A stretch of DNA of 64,000 nucleotides from Psychrobacter sp. I-STPA10 (lineage in GTDB: Bacteria > Pseudomonadota > Gammaproteobacteria > Pseudomonadales > Moraxellaceae): assembly GCF_021012795.1 (NCBI RefSeq), contig NZ_VFYU01000018.1, positions 1 through 64,000 of the forward strand. Reading direction: 5' to 3'. Under the pieces are notes generated by a model. It was not told the origin of the DNA. It saw only the letters and a program-made list of their open reading frames with translations, and made no database searches. Positions 17,375-27,736 of the stretch are shown here, one piece after another (position 1 is the first letter of the stretch; the number at the start of each line of letters is the position of its first letter). Both the position numbers and the translations under genes were made by a program.

Positions 17375-18662
17375 GTTATCCACCGCATAGGTGGTTTAGA
17401 AAGTTGCTCCATCACCGAATAAGAATCACCCTCAGTTATCCACCGCATAGGTGGTTTAGAAAATTCTGGAGTGACAGGGCATTTAACAATCATCGTTATC
17501 CACCGCATAGGTGGTTTAGAAAATCGCTGCAATGCGTTTATTCATGCGTACTCGGTTATCCACCGCATAGGTGGTTTAGAAAAATACTTTCGCCCCCATA
17601 GACGTTATGCCCCTGTTATCCACCGCATAGGTGGTTTAGAAACGGGCGATTATGCAAATACAGCGCGCGAACAAGTTATCCACCGCATAGGTGGTTTAGA
17701 AATGCTTTGCTTGCTGCGCTTAGAGTTAGCATTGGTTATCCACCGCATAGGTGGTTTAGAAATCACCCACTAATCTACTAGCTGCGTGATTATTGTTATC
17801 CACCGCATAGGTGGTTTAGAAAAACCGATGCCCAGCACACTGCGATACAAACTGGTTATCCACCGCATAGGTGGTTTAGAAACACTTTATATGAGCAAAT
17901 CGACAATGGCACACGTTATCCACCGCATAGGTGGTTTAGAAACTCATCTGCGTTAGGATAAAGATTCATAATATGTTATCCACCGCATAGGTGGTTTAGA
18001 AAGTATTTGTCAGTTACAAATAGGCTGTCTGGTAGTTATCCACCGCATAGGTGGTTTAGAAATTATCCATGTCGCAAGCTGTCCGCCCTCCATTGTTATC
18101 CACCGCATAGGTGGTTTAGAAAGTACCACCGTTTAAACTTAGAACGCACCTCGGGTTATCCACCGCATAGGTGGTTTAGAAATGATGATGTCATAGTAAA
18201 TGCCCATGTCATGGGTTATCCACCGCATAGGTGGTTTAGAAATGTGAATTTACGAAGTTAAATCTTGACCGTTCGTTATCCACCGCATAGGTGGTTTAGA
18301 AAGTCTCGGTCTCGGTTCTTACCAAGCAAATAATGTTATCCACCGCATAGGTGGTTTAGAAAATTACCCGCTTTATACAACTTATGTTTGGGAGGTTATC
18401 CACCGCATAGGTGGTTTAGAAAATGTCCCATAACCATGATGCTCGTGAACAGCAGTTATCCACCGCATAGGTGGTTTAGAAAGATGTATTGTCAAATCTT
18501 GAACAATACCATTTGTTATCCACCGCATAGGTGGTTTAGAAAAATAGCAATAAATGAAACATAAGAGCATCTAAGTTATCCACCGCATAGGTGGTTTAGA
18601 AAAGCGATCAACCAAGGCAGCAGTAAACTCTGGGGTTATCCACCGCATAGGTGGTTTATGAG
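17375..18662 (+). CRISPR. CRISPR array, type I-F repeat, 22 repeats and 21 spacers
   Basis: A 28-bp repeat recurs with an exact 60-bp period, so every spacer is 32 bp. The repeat begins GTTATC, has the hairpin CCACC-GCATA-GGTGG and ends TTTAGAAA, matching the I-F layout in which Csy4 (Cas6f) cuts below the hairpin and leaves an 8-nt handle. The first 21 copies look identical; the last, at 18635, ends TTTATGAG and marks the trailer side. No two spacers look alike. No cas1, cas2/3 or csy gene is found in the 64-kb window. Whether the array works depends on cas genes elsewhere. Confidence 0.98.
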
Positions 18663-18769
18663 CAGCGTTAAAACTAATTGATAAAAACAGGCATATCAAT
18701 TTTAGCTGCGCAAGGGAAATCCTTTAAATAGGATTTCCAGAAGGTACATTTCCGAGTGATTTTGGATAA
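18663..18769 (+). other. Hairpin-rich region between CRISPR array and stray repeat
   Basis: Two inverted repeats lie in this gap. One is GCAGC...AATTGAT (from 18662) against ATCAATTTTAGCTGC; the other is GGAAATCCT / AGGATTTCC with a 6-base loop at 18715-18738. There is no open frame. It may be array-terminating sequence, an old piece of leader or a small RNA; no assignment is possible by reading alone. Confidence 0.45.
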
Positions 18770-18797
18770 TATGAACACCGCATAGGTGGTTTAGGAA
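18770..18797 (+). repeat. Stray degenerate CRISPR repeat
   Basis: The sequence CACCGCATAGGTGGTTTA followed by GGAA matches repeat positions 7-28 with a single change, and keeps most of the hairpin and handle, while the first six bases differ. It lies 107 bp beyond the last array repeat, which does not fit the 60-bp period. It overlaps no gene and ends 28 bases before the ccsA-like stop codon. Confidence 0.85.
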
Positions 18798-18824
18798 TTG
18801 TAGTAAGTTTTTATCTGCATAACT

Positions 18825-19616
18825 TTACAATAAAAACTCCAGTACAAACTTACTACCAACAAAGCCGAGTGCCAGTAACACAAACGCAAAAATGGTCAAA
18901 TCTGCGGCTCTACGCCCGCGCCAACCTGCCCGCCAATGCCCAATAATCATACCACCAAATATCAGCCATGAGATGATACTAAAGACCATCTTATGAGCAA
19001 TGTGCTGTCCGATGATATCTTTGACATAGACAAAACCAAGCCCTAATGCAAGACTAAGCAACACAAAACCGACCAATATCATATCAAATAATAAGCCTTC
19101 CATACTTTGTAATGGGGGCAGTTTATTGACCCAAAAGCGATGTGCAGTTTTGCGTTTTAGCTCCCGTATCTGAAAACGCATAATCACCGCTTGTACTGCT
19201 GCCATGAGTAGGACACAATAGGCAGCAAAGGAGAGTAGAATATGTGCTTCAAGTCCACGACTAATGCCAACCAATGGGTGATATGGTGCAATGCCAAAGT
19301 AGCCAACGCTGACACCAATAAGGGCAGTGGGTGCGGCAAGTACACCAAGACTTAAAATGGGACGATAAAGACAAAATAGCCCATAAAATATAATAAAAAA
19401 TAGACTGATAAGGCTAACGGTGTTAAATAGGTTAAAATTTAAGCCGTAGCTGGTAACGATGTGTGGATAAAGTATGCTGGCATGTGCCATTGCGCCAATA
19501 CTGAGTAGGCTCAATGTGAAGGTTTTGGCAATGGATTTTTTGCGTACCAATGCCCAGTATAGATGAATACTAATAGTTGCATAGCATATGGCGGCGAGAA
19601 GATAGACGATGAACAC
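18825..19616 (-). CDS. CcsA/YpjD-family cytochrome c assembly-like membrane protein
   Basis: A 263-residue protein with about eight membrane spans. HPLVGISRGLEAHILLSFAAYCVLLMAA holds a histidine in a span, and HKMVFSIISWLIFGGMIIGHWRAGWRGRRA is close to the conserved CcsA/CcmC-family end that handles haem. Orthologs sit divergently next to ffh in many gammaproteobacteria, as here; their role is not settled, although haem handling is suspected. The start is a GTG at 19616 with AAAGGA upstream on the minus strand. Confidence 0.85.
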   Translation of the reverse strand: MFIVYLLAAICYATISIHLYWALVRKKSIAKTFTLSLLSIGAMAHASILYPHIVTSYGLNFNLFNTVSLISLFFIIFYGLFCLYRPILSLGVLAAPTALIGVSVGYFGIAPYHPLVGISRGLEAHILLSFAAYCVLLMAAVQAVIMRFQIRELKRKTAHRFWVNKLPPLQSMEGLLFDMILVGFVLLSLALGLGFVYVKDIIGQHIAHKMVFSIISWLIFGGMIIGHWRAGWRGRRAADLTIFAFVLLALGFVGSKFVLEFLL

Positions 19617-19946
19617 GGTCGCAGTCCTTTAAAAACAATGATGGCAAACGACGAGGGTGTATAGAATATTATGCATTGTATTTTTTGACATGGTGTTTTT
19701 GTGCATTGTCTTAAGCATACTTGTATAATGAATTTGAGTGTTTATGGTAAAACATTAGAATAATGTTCTAATTTATCATAGAATGAAGGGTATTTGCGTA
19801 ATCTAATTACTTATTATAAGTTTTATTGATGGTTTGATACGGGCAGTGTGTTAAATGAAGCCACTATCGGTCATCATTTTAATTTAGTATTTATATGTTT
19901 TGTTTTTATTTTTTTATAATTATTTATAGTTAGAAGAGACACTATT
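19617..19946. other. Divergent promoter region of ccsA-like gene and ffh
   Basis: About 0.33 kb of AT-rich sequence between two genes transcribed away from each other. It must hold both promoters. No open frame or strong inverted repeat is evident. AGAAGAGA before 19947 is the likely ribosome binding site of ffh. Confidence 0.5.
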
Positions 19947-21497
19947 ATGTTTGATACATTAACCGAACGCCTCTCGACCAGTCTGCGTAATATCTCAGGC
20001 TCAGGTCAATTAACTGAGGACAATATTAAAGATACCTTGCGTGAAGTGCGGATGGCGCTGCTTGAAGCAGATGTGGCATTGCCGATTACCCGTGATTTTG
20101 TCAAGCGGGTCAAAGAGCAAGCGTTGGGACAAGAGGTGCTAAAAGAGCTGGCACCTGGGCAAGCATTTGTCAAAATTGTCTATGATGAACTGACCGAGAT
20201 GATGGGTAGTGCCAATCAGCAGCTTGAGATGACTGGCAAGCCGCCTGTGGTTTATTTACTCGCTGGTCTGCAAGGTGCTGGTAAAACTACTACCGCAGGT
20301 AAACTTGCCAAATATCTACAAGAGCGTCACAAAAAGAAAGTGATGCTGGTGTCTGCCGATGTGTATCGACCTGCCGCCATTAAGCAGCTTGAGCAAGTGG
20401 CAGAGCAGGTGCATGCTAAATTTGTACCCTCAACTGCTGATGAAAATCCGATTGATATTGCCACTCGTGCCATTGAGCAAGCCAAATTGCAGTATCAAGA
20501 TATTTTAATTATTGATACCGCAGGTCGCTTGCACATTGATGAGGCGATGATGGAGGAAATCAAAGGGTTAACGGCGGCGGTGAATCCATCTGAGACTTTG
20601 TTTGTGGTCGATTCTATGACAGGTCAAGATGCTGCCAATACCGCCAAAGCCTTTAATGATGCGCTGCCATTAACGGGCGTTATCTTGACCAAAACTGATG
20701 GTGATGCGCGTGGTGGTGCGGCACTGTCTGTACGTGCCATTACTGAAAAACCCATTAAGTTCTTGGGTCGTGGCGAAAAGCTCGATGCGCTTGAGCCATT
20801 CCACCCTGACCGTATCGCTCAGCGTATTTTGGGTATGGGTGATGTGCTGAGTTTGGTCGAAGAGGTTGAGCAAAAAATTGACCGTGATAAAGCTGAAAAA
20901 ATGGCGAATAAAATCCAAAAAGGGGGTGAATTTGACCTTGAGGACTTGTTGACCCAATTCCAGCAAATGAAAAATATGGGTGGCATGGCAGGATTTTTGG
21001 ATAAAATGCCTGGTATGAGTGGTGCAGGGATTCAAAAGGCAGTCGAAGAGGCGAAGCCTGAAGAAAAAGTGAAAGAAATGGAAGCATTGATTAACTCAAT
21101 GACACCCTTTGAGCGTAAAAATCCTGATAAGATTAACCCCAGTCGTAAGCGTCGTATCGCCGCAGGTTCGGGTAAACAGATTCAAGATGTCAACCGTCTG
21201 CTCAAACAGCACAAGCAGATGGCAAAAATGATGAAAATGCTATCAAAACCAGAAGGCATCAGTAAAATGATGAAGGCGGTACAAGGTCTGGCAGGTGGTA
21301 TGTCTGGCGGTGGTGGTCCTTTATTTGGAGGTGGTGCAAAAGGTGGGCAAGATGCTGGTCAAGTTGCAACCAACCCAATGGAGATGGCAAAAAATATGGG
21401 ATTAGACCCCAATAATATGCCAAGTAAAGAAGAGATTGAACGACAAATGAAAGAGGTGGAGCAAAAACTACCACCAACTTTTAAGACACGGTTTTAA
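19947..21497 (+). CDS. ffh: Signal recognition particle GTPase Ffh
   Basis: A 516-residue SRP54 homolog that binds 4.5S RNA and signal sequences and delivers ribosomes to FtsY at the membrane. The N domain is residues 1-90; the G domain has GLQGAGKTTT (P-loop), DVYRPAAIKQLE, DTAGRLH and TKTDGDARGG; the M domain has the methionine-rich helices (QFQQMKNMGGMAGFLDKMPGM) and the RNA-binding SRKRRIAAGSG motif. A glycine-rich tail extends it beyond E. coli Ffh. A hairpin terminator follows. Confidence 0.96.
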   Translation: MFDTLTERLSTSLRNISGSGQLTEDNIKDTLREVRMALLEADVALPITRDFVKRVKEQALGQEVLKELAPGQAFVKIVYDELTEMMGSANQQLEMTGKPPVVYLLAGLQGAGKTTTAGKLAKYLQERHKKKVMLVSADVYRPAAIKQLEQVAEQVHAKFVPSTADENPIDIATRAIEQAKLQYQDILIIDTAGRLHIDEAMMEEIKGLTAAVNPSETLFVVDSMTGQDAANTAKAFNDALPLTGVILTKTDGDARGGAALSVRAITEKPIKFLGRGEKLDALEPFHPDRIAQRILGMGDVLSLVEEVEQKIDRDKAEKMANKIQKGGEFDLEDLLTQFQQMKNMGGMAGFLDKMPGMSGAGIQKAVEEAKPEEKVKEMEALINSMTPFERKNPDKINPSRKRRIAAGSGKQIQDVNRLLKQHKQMAKMMKMLSKPEGISKMMKAVQGLAGGMSGGGGPLFGGGAKGGQDAGQVATNPMEMAKNMGLDPNNMPSKEEIERQMKEVEQKLPPTFKTRF

Positions 21498-21530
21498 TGC
21501 CCATATTTGCTTGATGTATTGATAATAAAT

Positions 21531-21562
21531 AAAGGCAGTGATTTGTATAAATCGCTACCTTT
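21531..21562 (+). terminator. Probable terminator after ffh
   Basis: AAAGGCAGTGATTT faces AAATCGCTACCTTT with two G-U-type mismatches and a short loop, followed by ATTGTTTT. It lies about 34 bases past the ffh stop and also faces the convergent PARG-like gene. Confidence 0.65.
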
Positions 21563-21647
21563 ATTGTTTTGGGTGATACAATAAGTTTAAAAAAAGTGAG
21601 TTTAAGTGATTGCAAGGAACAAGGTTGCTTGAGATAAAACAGTGATT

Positions 21648-22502
21648 TTAGGCGGAAAACTGGTTTGCAAAGGCTTGATAGGTCGCTTGGCTCTGGCTTT
21701 TATCATAAATGGCAAACACCACCCTATTAAAGACACTGGCAAACTGTGGCTGCTTTAGCCAATCAGCAAATACTTCTGCCACCATATTGGGGTTATTACG
21801 AAAAACGCCACAGCCCCAAGCCCCTAATACCAATGTCTTATGCCCTTGAGCTTTTGCCACAGCCAGTACATAGCCAGTACGTTGACGTAGCGTCTGTTTA
21901 ATACTAGTCCAGTCATTAGGCTGTTGTCTTAAATGCTGTCCTGCATTGGGCGCAGGGGCAGTAATCACCGATGCCAAAAAATAATTGGGCAGCAACTCAC
22001 GTATATTGAGCCGAAAAAACGGCACTTTGGGCGAATAAATAATATGGTCGGTATAAAGCAATGAGCTTTGTTTGCGATTTATCTCATAATAATCAGGCTG
22101 CGTAAGCTGACACAAGTACAATCCTGAACAACGGCATAAATCTTCCTCTTGCGCCTTTGCCCCATTGATAAATCCACCGCCTGCATTGCGGGCAGAAGCA
22201 AAATTGAGCAACACCACATCATCTATCTTTTCATCGACCACCAGCCGATAAGTTGCTTGTTGGGTGGATTCGGTGGTGACTTCAATCTTAGTTGGGGTGT
22301 TGGGTAGATTTGTGCGCTCAGATGTATTTGCGCTGCTATCTTGGTTTAACAGAGCTTGTAACTCATCAGGGCGAAATAGTTCGGTATGCGCTTCGGCATA
22401 TCGTTGCTCAATTGAGAAATCAATGAATGAGCCATCAGCACAAGGCAGTTGCCCTGTTTGGCTAATCTCAAGTGTTTGTTTGGCAATGCCTTTAAGAGAC
22501 AT
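21648..22502 (-). CDS. PARG-like macrodomain protein (TIGR02452/DUF2263 family)
   Basis: A 284-residue protein with the microbial poly(ADP-ribose) glycohydrolase fold. The catalytic signature is visible: NAGGGFINGAKAQEEDLCR, with GGG at 108-110 and the QEE loop at 118-120, whose second Glu would be catalytic. A helical N-terminal cap (residues 1-60) is typical of the group. Family members remove ADP-ribose chains or related modifications. AGGA lies before ATG 22502. It is the last gene of a run with the VapBC pair, 20 bases downstream of vapC, so it may be co-transcribed with the toxin-antitoxin pair. Confidence 0.85.
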   Translation of the reverse strand: MSLKGIAKQTLEISQTGQLPCADGSFIDFSIEQRYAEAHTELFRPDELQALLNQDSSANTSERTNLPNTPTKIEVTTESTQQATYRLVVDEKIDDVVLLNFASARNAGGGFINGAKAQEEDLCRCSGLYLCQLTQPDYYEINRKQSSLLYTDHIIYSPKVPFFRLNIRELLPNYFLASVITAPAPNAGQHLRQQPNDWTSIKQTLRQRTGYVLAVAKAQGHKTLVLGAWGCGVFRNNPNMVAEVFADWLKQPQFASVFNRVVFAIYDKSQSQATYQAFANQFSA

Positions 22503-22522
22503 AGGAGTTCCTTATTTATTTT

Positions 22523-22918
22523 TTAAAACCAATCTATTATTTGTAAACCCTCAACTCTAGAAAACTCTTTAGTATTATGAGTGACTAAAATTGCATTATG
22601 TGTCAGTGTTGTTCCTGCAATTTGTATGTCGTAATGTCCTATTGGTGTTCCATTTTGTTCTAATTGAGCCCTTATCATGGCGGAGATTTTGGCTTCTTGT
22701 TGGTTAAAAGGTAATACTTGAACTTGGGTTAAAAGGGTTTCTAGTTGGGTGATACGTTTGTTTGGGTGAGTGGATTTTTCAATACCTACATACAATTCAT
22801 AAAGAACAATGGCAGGGATAGCAATATCTTGTGGATGACAGTTATAGATATATGAGGCTACTTGTCCCATACCTTTAAAAAAATAAATCAGTGTGTTGGT
22901 ATCAAGTACATACTTCAT
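22523..22918 (-). CDS. vapC: VapC-family PIN-domain ribonuclease toxin
   Basis: A 131-residue PIN-domain protein. Acidic active-site residues are in YVLDTNTLI (Asp 6), VLYELYVGIEKS (Glu), GHYDIQIAG (Asp) and LVTHNTKEF near the end. VapC toxins cleave tRNA or rRNA when their antitoxin is degraded. The start overlaps the stop of the upstream antitoxin (ATGA at 22915-22918), the usual vapBC arrangement. Confidence 0.88.
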   Translation of the reverse strand: MKYVLDTNTLIYFFKGMGQVASYIYNCHPQDIAIPAIVLYELYVGIEKSTHPNKRITQLETLLTQVQVLPFNQQEAKISAMIRAQLEQNGTPIGHYDIQIAGTTLTHNAILVTHNTKEFSRVEGLQIIDWF

Positions 22919-23151
22919 AAAGGCTCACGCTGACAATCTAAATTATCTGATTTCCTAATTTCTTCTAAACTAGGAAAGTCCGTCCAACAGCCTGATAATG
23001 CTTTTATTTCAGGTGACCAATCTTGGTGAGGTTTAATTTGTTGTTCAATAAACTGGCTCAGCCAAAGGCTTGGTGGTAAATTTTCTGCATGTGCATATTG
23101 CTTGATGGTATTTTCCACATCATTATCAATGGTTAAGGTAATTTGTCCCAT
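22915..23151 (-). CDS. vapB: VapB-like antitoxin
   Basis: A 78-residue protein whose N-terminal half (MGQITLTIDNDVENTIKQYAHAENLPPSLWLSQFIEQQI) resembles a ribbon-helix-helix DNA-binding domain, and whose C-terminal half (PEIKALSGCWTDFPSLEEIR) is the extended, acidic tail that typically wraps around the toxin. The four-base overlap with vapC and the order antitoxin then toxin support the call. Such pairs usually repress their own promoter, which would lie just upstream of 23151. Confidence 0.82.
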   Translation of the reverse strand: MGQITLTIDNDVENTIKQYAHAENLPPSLWLSQFIEQQIKPHQDWSPEIKALSGCWTDFPSLEEIRKSDNLDCQREPL

Positions 23152-23312
23152 ACTTTATCCTTTTTAAATATGATAATGGTTTTATCTTAGCAAAATAGTA
23201 GTAAATGACAACGGATAATTTAGATTTGAGTGAATAGTCTCTATTAGGTGGTGTATATACAATCGTGTTAAAACTTTGGAGTATACTTACTTAAAAGATA
23301 GGAAGTGAATTT

Positions 23313-23761
23313 ATGAAAACAGAATATCAGCTTTTTATTTGTGATATATCAGGTCAACATGCCCCTATTTGTGTGTAGTCAAAGAGCTACTAAACAGCTA
23401 CTGTGTTGCCCTCGTTTGCTGTACAACAGTACTATCTGCACTCGGTCGCCTTGTATCTGTTTTAGTCTTCTTTGACTATATTTATCTCAGACAGTCCGTT
23501 TCCTTGTTTTATGGTTGGTGACCGTTTTGACGGCTGTTTATTAATTGGGGTTGGCAACGCTTAGATGGCACAGTCTTAGGATCAGAGCAACGTCCAATTC
23601 GTTTTAACATACATTCAATCAAACATATACTAACCGTCAAAAATGGCAAAAATATCGTGCAAACAGGACTAAATTTAGAGCCATTTACAGGCAATAGATC
23701 ACCCGCCTTTCAAGAGGATGTGGCTATGACTTGGAGTGAAGCGTTGGAGAGGCGAAAATAG
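23313..23761 (+). pseudogene. Decayed gene split by a family A repeat
   Basis: A good start (AGGAAG, then ATG 23313) opens MKTEYQLFICDISGQHAPI and stops inside the family A repeat that begins at 23374. After the repeat the frame resumes as FISDSPFPCFMVGDRFDGC, shifts frame, and continues INWGWQRLDGTVLGSEQRP ... EDVAMTWSEALERRK, ending at TAG 23761. The parts look like remnants of one protein broken by repeat insertion and a frameshift. I do not recognise the family. Confidence 0.6.
23374..23480. repeat. Dispersed palindromic repeat, family A copy 4
   Basis: Bounded by TAGTCAAAGAG and TTCTTTGACTATA, and on the minus strand carrying GCGACCGAGTGCAGATAGTAC and GTACAGCAAACGAGGG, very similar to the core at 11618-11725 in the opposite orientation. 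It lies within the decayed gene at 23313-23761. Confidence 0.75.
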
Positions 23762-23774
23762 GGTATTTTTACCC

Positions 23775-26700
23775 TCACAAATTCGGATTTAACCACTTCT
23801 CCGCCGTTTTCATATCCCAGCCCTTACGTTTGGCGTAATCCTCTAACTGGTCGGTGCTGATTTTGCCGACATTAAAATACACACTGTCAGGGTGTGAATA
23901 ATAAAAGCCACTCACAGAGGACGCAGGCCACATGGCATAGCTTTCGGTCAATGTCGTACCAATGCTATTTTCAGTATCCAGCCAATCAAACAACTTGCCT
24001 TTTTCAGTATGCTCAGGGCAAGCAGGATAACCAGGGGCAGGGCGGATACCGATATATTTTTCTTTGATTAATTCCTCATTACTAAGCTGTTCATCAGGCT
24101 GATAGCCCCAATATTGGGTACGAATCAGCAAGTGTAAATGCTCGGCAAATGCTTCGGCTAGACGGTCACATAAGGCTTGTACCATGATGGCGTTATAATC
24201 ATCGCCATTTTGTTTATACTCGGTTGCCAACTCGTCCGCACCCTCGATAGATACGGTAAAACCACCTAAATAATCAGTATTTTCCGACTCAGGCATAATA
24301 AAATCAGCCAAACTATAATTGGGCTTGCCACTGGCTTTGTCCGATTGCTGACGTAGATGCTCAAATTGATGCGTCGGTTGTCCACCCTCACTCGGTAGTT
24401 TGTCATACACCGTTACTGTATCAGGGGCAGTACGCTGTGCAGGCATGATTTTAAATACCCCTTTGGCAGTGATTAACTTTTCATCAATTAATTTACGTAG
24501 CATATCTTGGGCATTACCATACAAGTCTTTGGCTTCTTCGCCAACCACCTCATCATCAAAGATTTTGGGGTATTTACCCACCAATCCCCACGAGATAAAA
24601 AACGGTGTCCAGTCAATAAACGGCAATAGATTGTCGATGGGGAAGTCGTCTAATATTACTTGCCCTAACTGCTTGGGCACAGGTGGAGTATAGCTGTCCC
24701 AATCAAACACAAAGCCTTGCTCGATAGCCTCGGCATAGCTTAGTTTGGCAGCTTTGGGTTTACGATTAGCCAACCGTTCGCGTACTTTTTCATATTCAGC
24801 ACGGGCATCACTAATCAGCTCGATGCGATGCTCAGCAGATAGCAATTTGGTGACCACACCCACCGCTCGTGAAGCATCAGCAACATACAGCACCGCATCG
24901 TTTTGATATTGTGGCTCAATTTTTACTGCGGTATGGGCTTTGGAAGTGGTCGCACCGCCAATCATTAACGGCAGGTTCATACCCCGTTCTTGCATTTGCT
25001 TGGCGACATACACCATCTCATCAAGGCTTGGGGTAATCAGCCCTGACAGTCCAATAATATCGACTTTTTCGGCAATGGCAGTATCAAGGATTTTTTCGCA
25101 AGGCACCATCACCCCGAGGTCAATGATGTCGTAGCCGTTACAGCCGAGTACCACACCGACGATATTTTTACCAATGTCATGCACATCACCTTTGACCGTC
25201 GCCATCAGTACCCGACCTTTGGTTTCACCTTCGACTTTTTCTGCCTCGATATAAGGGTTAAGCCACGCCACCGATTGCTTCATCACCCGAGCCGATTTTA
25301 CCACTTGTGGCAAAAACATCTTACCCGCCCCAAACAAATCACCGACCACATTCATACCGTCCATCAAAGGTCCTTCGATGACCTCTAACGGTTTGGCGTA
25401 TTTTTGTCTGGCCTCTTCAGTATCTTGGTCGATATAGGTAGTGATGCCTTTGACCAGTGCGTGTTCGATGCGTTTTTCTACCGATTGCTCTCGCCATGAC
25501 AAATCCACCGTACCATCATTTTTTTTGCCCCCCGCTTGGTAACTTTCGGCAATGGTCATCAGCCGTTCGGTGGCGTCTTGTCCTGTTTCGCCCTGATTAC
25601 GATTAAGCATCACATCTTCAATGGCTTCTCGCGCTTCTTTGGGGATTTCATCATACACTTCGAGCATCGCAGGGTTAACGATGCCCATAGTCATACCCAC
25701 ATTAATGGCATGGTATAAAAATACCGCATTAATCGCTTCACGAATGGGATTACCACGGAAGCTAAATGACACATTCGACACCCCACCCGATATCATCGCA
25801 TTGGGTAGATTATCGGTTATCCACTCGGTGGCATTGATAAAATCTGCGCCATAATTATTATGTTCAGGAATACCAGTGGCGACCGCAAACACATTGGGGT
25901 CAAAGATAATGTCTTCTGAAGGAAAGCCAATTTCATCGACCAAAATGTCATAACTGCGTTTGCAAATTTCTATTTTGCGCTCATAGGTGTCGGCTTGTCC
26001 GTCCTCATCAAACGCCATGACAATCACCGCCGCCCCATAACGCATACACAGTTTTGCCCGCTCGACAAATTCGTTATAGCCTTCTTTTAGCGAGATTGAA
26101 TTGACAATCGGTTTGCCCTGCGTACGCTTTAGCCCCTCTTCGATAATGTCCCATTTTGAGGAATCAATCATTAAGGGCACTCGGCTAATATCTGGCTCAC
26201 TGGCGACTAAGTTTAAAAAATGAATCATCGCCTGCTTAGAATCCAGCATGCCCTCGTCCATATTGATATCGACGATTTGCGCCCCACCTTCGACTTGGTT
26301 TAATGCCACTTCTAAGGCTTCGCTATATTTTTCTTCTTTAATCAAGCGTAAAAATTTACGAGAGCCTGTGACATTGGTACGCTCACCAACATTCACAAAC
26401 AAGCTGTCACGGTTAATATTAAATGGTTCAAGACCTGACAAACGGCAGGCAGGGGCAATGTCTGGAATTTGACGGGGTGGATAGTTTGCCATCACTTCGG
26501 CAATCGCCTTAATGTGAGCAGGGGTCGTACCACAGCAGCCACCGACAATATTTAAAATACCCGACTTGGCAAAGCCATCGAGTAGGGCTGCGGTCTCATC
26601 AGCAGTTTCATCATATTCGCCAAACTCATTGGGCAAACCTGCATTGGGGTGCGCCGATACAAAGGTATCAGCAATGTCAGAGAGGGTTTGAATATGCGGC

Positions 26701-27590
26701 TTGAGCGCATCAGCTCCGAGGGCACAGTTAAAGCCAACCGATAGCGGCTTGGCATGACGGATTGAATTATAAAACGCTTCCGCTGTTTGCCCTGATAACG
26801 TTCGCCCTGAGGCATCGGTAATCGTTCCTGAAATCATAATCGGCAATTCAAAACCAATATCAGTAAATACGCCAGTGACCGCAAATATCGCTGCTTTGGC
26901 ATTGAGGGTATCAAAGATGGTTTCAATCAATATAAGGTCAACACCGCCTTCAATTAACGCTAAGGTTGCTTCACGGTAGTTGTCAGCAAGCTCATCAAAA
27001 GTGACATTGCGGTAAGCAGGGTCATTGACATCAGGAGAAATCGAACAAGTACGAGAGGTCGGCCCTAACACCCCCGCCACAAAGCGAGGCTTATCAGGAT
27101 TGGCTTGGGTAAATTCATCGGCGACTTCACGTGCAAGGCGTGCCGCTTCACGGTTAATCTCTGGTACTAACGGCTGCATATTATAATCAGCCATTGAGAT
27201 ACGTGTCCCATTAAAGCTGTTGGTCTCTAATATATCCGCACCAGCATTTAGATGGTCACGATGAATCTCTTGAATCATCTGCGGTTGGGTCAATACCAAT
27301 AAATCATTATTGCCTTTGACATCTTGGCTAATATCAGCAAAGCGTTGTCCACGATAATCCGCCTCTTGCAAGCCATAAGTCTGAATCTGTGTCCCCATTG
27401 CCCCATCAAGCATTAAAATCCGCTTGGCTAACTGCTCAGTAATACGCTGGCGTGCCGTTAGCTGTTGCTCTTGGTAAGGGAAAACCTCAGGCGGCGTTAA
27501 TTCAAACTGGCTCGGGTCATGTGGCGCATGTTGGGTTGGTGTGTTGGCTGGGGCGTGGCTGTGTGTTTGGCTATGCGTATCGTGGCTCAT
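23775..27590 (-). CDS. metH: Cobalamin-dependent methionine synthase
   Basis: A 1271-residue enzyme that moves a methyl group from methyltetrahydrofolate to homocysteine via cobalamin. All modules are present: homocysteine-binding domain with zinc cysteines (GFNCALGA and GGCCGTTP), pterin-binding domain ([26 protein letters not shown]), cobalamin cap and B12-binding domain with DVHDIGKN (the His ligand), and the C-terminal activation domain binding S-adenosylmethionine ([12 protein letters not shown]). A His-rich polar N-terminus (about 30 residues) precedes the first domain. The frame opens at TTG 27611, but ATG 27590 is the better start. I see no cobalamin riboswitch upstream. Confidence 0.96.
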   Translation of the reverse strand: MSHDTHSQTHSHAPANTPTQHAPHDPSQFELTPPEVFPYQEQQLTARQRITEQLAKRILMLDGAMGTQIQTYGLQEADYRGQRFADISQDVKGNNDLLVLTQPQMIQEIHRDHLNAGADILETNSFNGTRISMADYNMQPLVPEINREAARLAREVADEFTQANPDKPRFVAGVLGPTSRTCSISPDVNDPAYRNVTFDELADNYREATLALIEGGVDLILIETIFDTLNAKAAIFAVTGVFTDIGFELPIMISGTITDASGRTLSGQTAEAFYNSIRHAKPLSVGFNCALGADALKPHIQTLSDIADTFVSAHPNAGLPNEFGEYDETADETAALLDGFAKSGILNIVGGCCGTTPAHIKAIAEVMANYPPRQIPDIAPACRLSGLEPFNINRDSLFVNVGERTNVTGSRKFLRLIKEEKYSEALEVALNQVEGGAQIVDINMDEGMLDSKQAMIHFLNLVASEPDISRVPLMIDSSKWDIIEEGLKRTQGKPIVNSISLKEGYNEFVERAKLCMRYGAAVIVMAFDEDGQADTYERKIEICKRSYDILVDEIGFPSEDIIFDPNVFAVATGIPEHNNYGADFINATEWITDNLPNAMISGGVSNVSFSFRGNPIREAINAVFLYHAINVGMTMGIVNPAMLEVYDEIPKEAREAIEDVMLNRNQGETGQDATERLMTIAESYQAGGKKNDGTVDLSWREQSVEKRIEHALVKGITTYIDQDTEEARQKYAKPLEVIEGPLMDGMNVVGDLFGAGKMFLPQVVKSARVMKQSVAWLNPYIEAEKVEGETKGRVLMATVKGDVHDIGKNIVGVVLGCNGYDIIDLGVMVPCEKILDTAIAEKVDIIGLSGLITPSLDEMVYVAKQMQERGMNLPLMIGGATTSKAHTAVKIEPQYQNDAVLYVADASRAVGVVTKLLSAEHRIELISDARAEYEKVRERLANRKPKAAKLSYAEAIEQGFVFDWDSYTPPVPKQLGQVILDDFPIDNLLPFIDWTPFFISWGLVGKYPKIFDDEVVGEEAKDLYGNAQDMLRKLIDEKLITAKGVFKIMPAQRTAPDTVTVYDKLPSEGGQPTHQFEHLRQQSDKASGKPNYSLADFIMPESENTDYLGGFTVSIEGADELATEYKQNGDDYNAIMVQALCDRLAEAFAEHLHLLIRTQYWGYQPDEQLSNEELIKEKYIGIRPAPGYPACPEHTEKGKLFDWLDTENSIGTTLTESYAMWPASSVSGFYYSHPDSVYFNVGKISTDQLEDYAKRKGWDMKTAEKWLNPNL

Positions 27591-27736
27591 AATAAGATGA
27601 ATTATTTTCAAAGTGTGGCGATATTATAGCGATTGTTGGGGGTAGGGGGCAGTATAATTTTTAAAAGACAGGATATTTTTGCATCGGTTATTTATTGTAC
27701 TAAGCACGAGACTATTTGAGTATCGTTAAAAGTTGC

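Noticed and set aside
17290..18261. Open frames with repeated YPPHRWFRK or VIHRIGGLE motifs inside the array
   Set aside because: They are simple translations of the 28-bp CRISPR repeat; the 60-bp period keeps frame, so long frames arise by chance.
27591..27736. Possible cobalamin riboswitch before metH
   Set aside because: The space is too short and lacks the conserved B12-box pattern.
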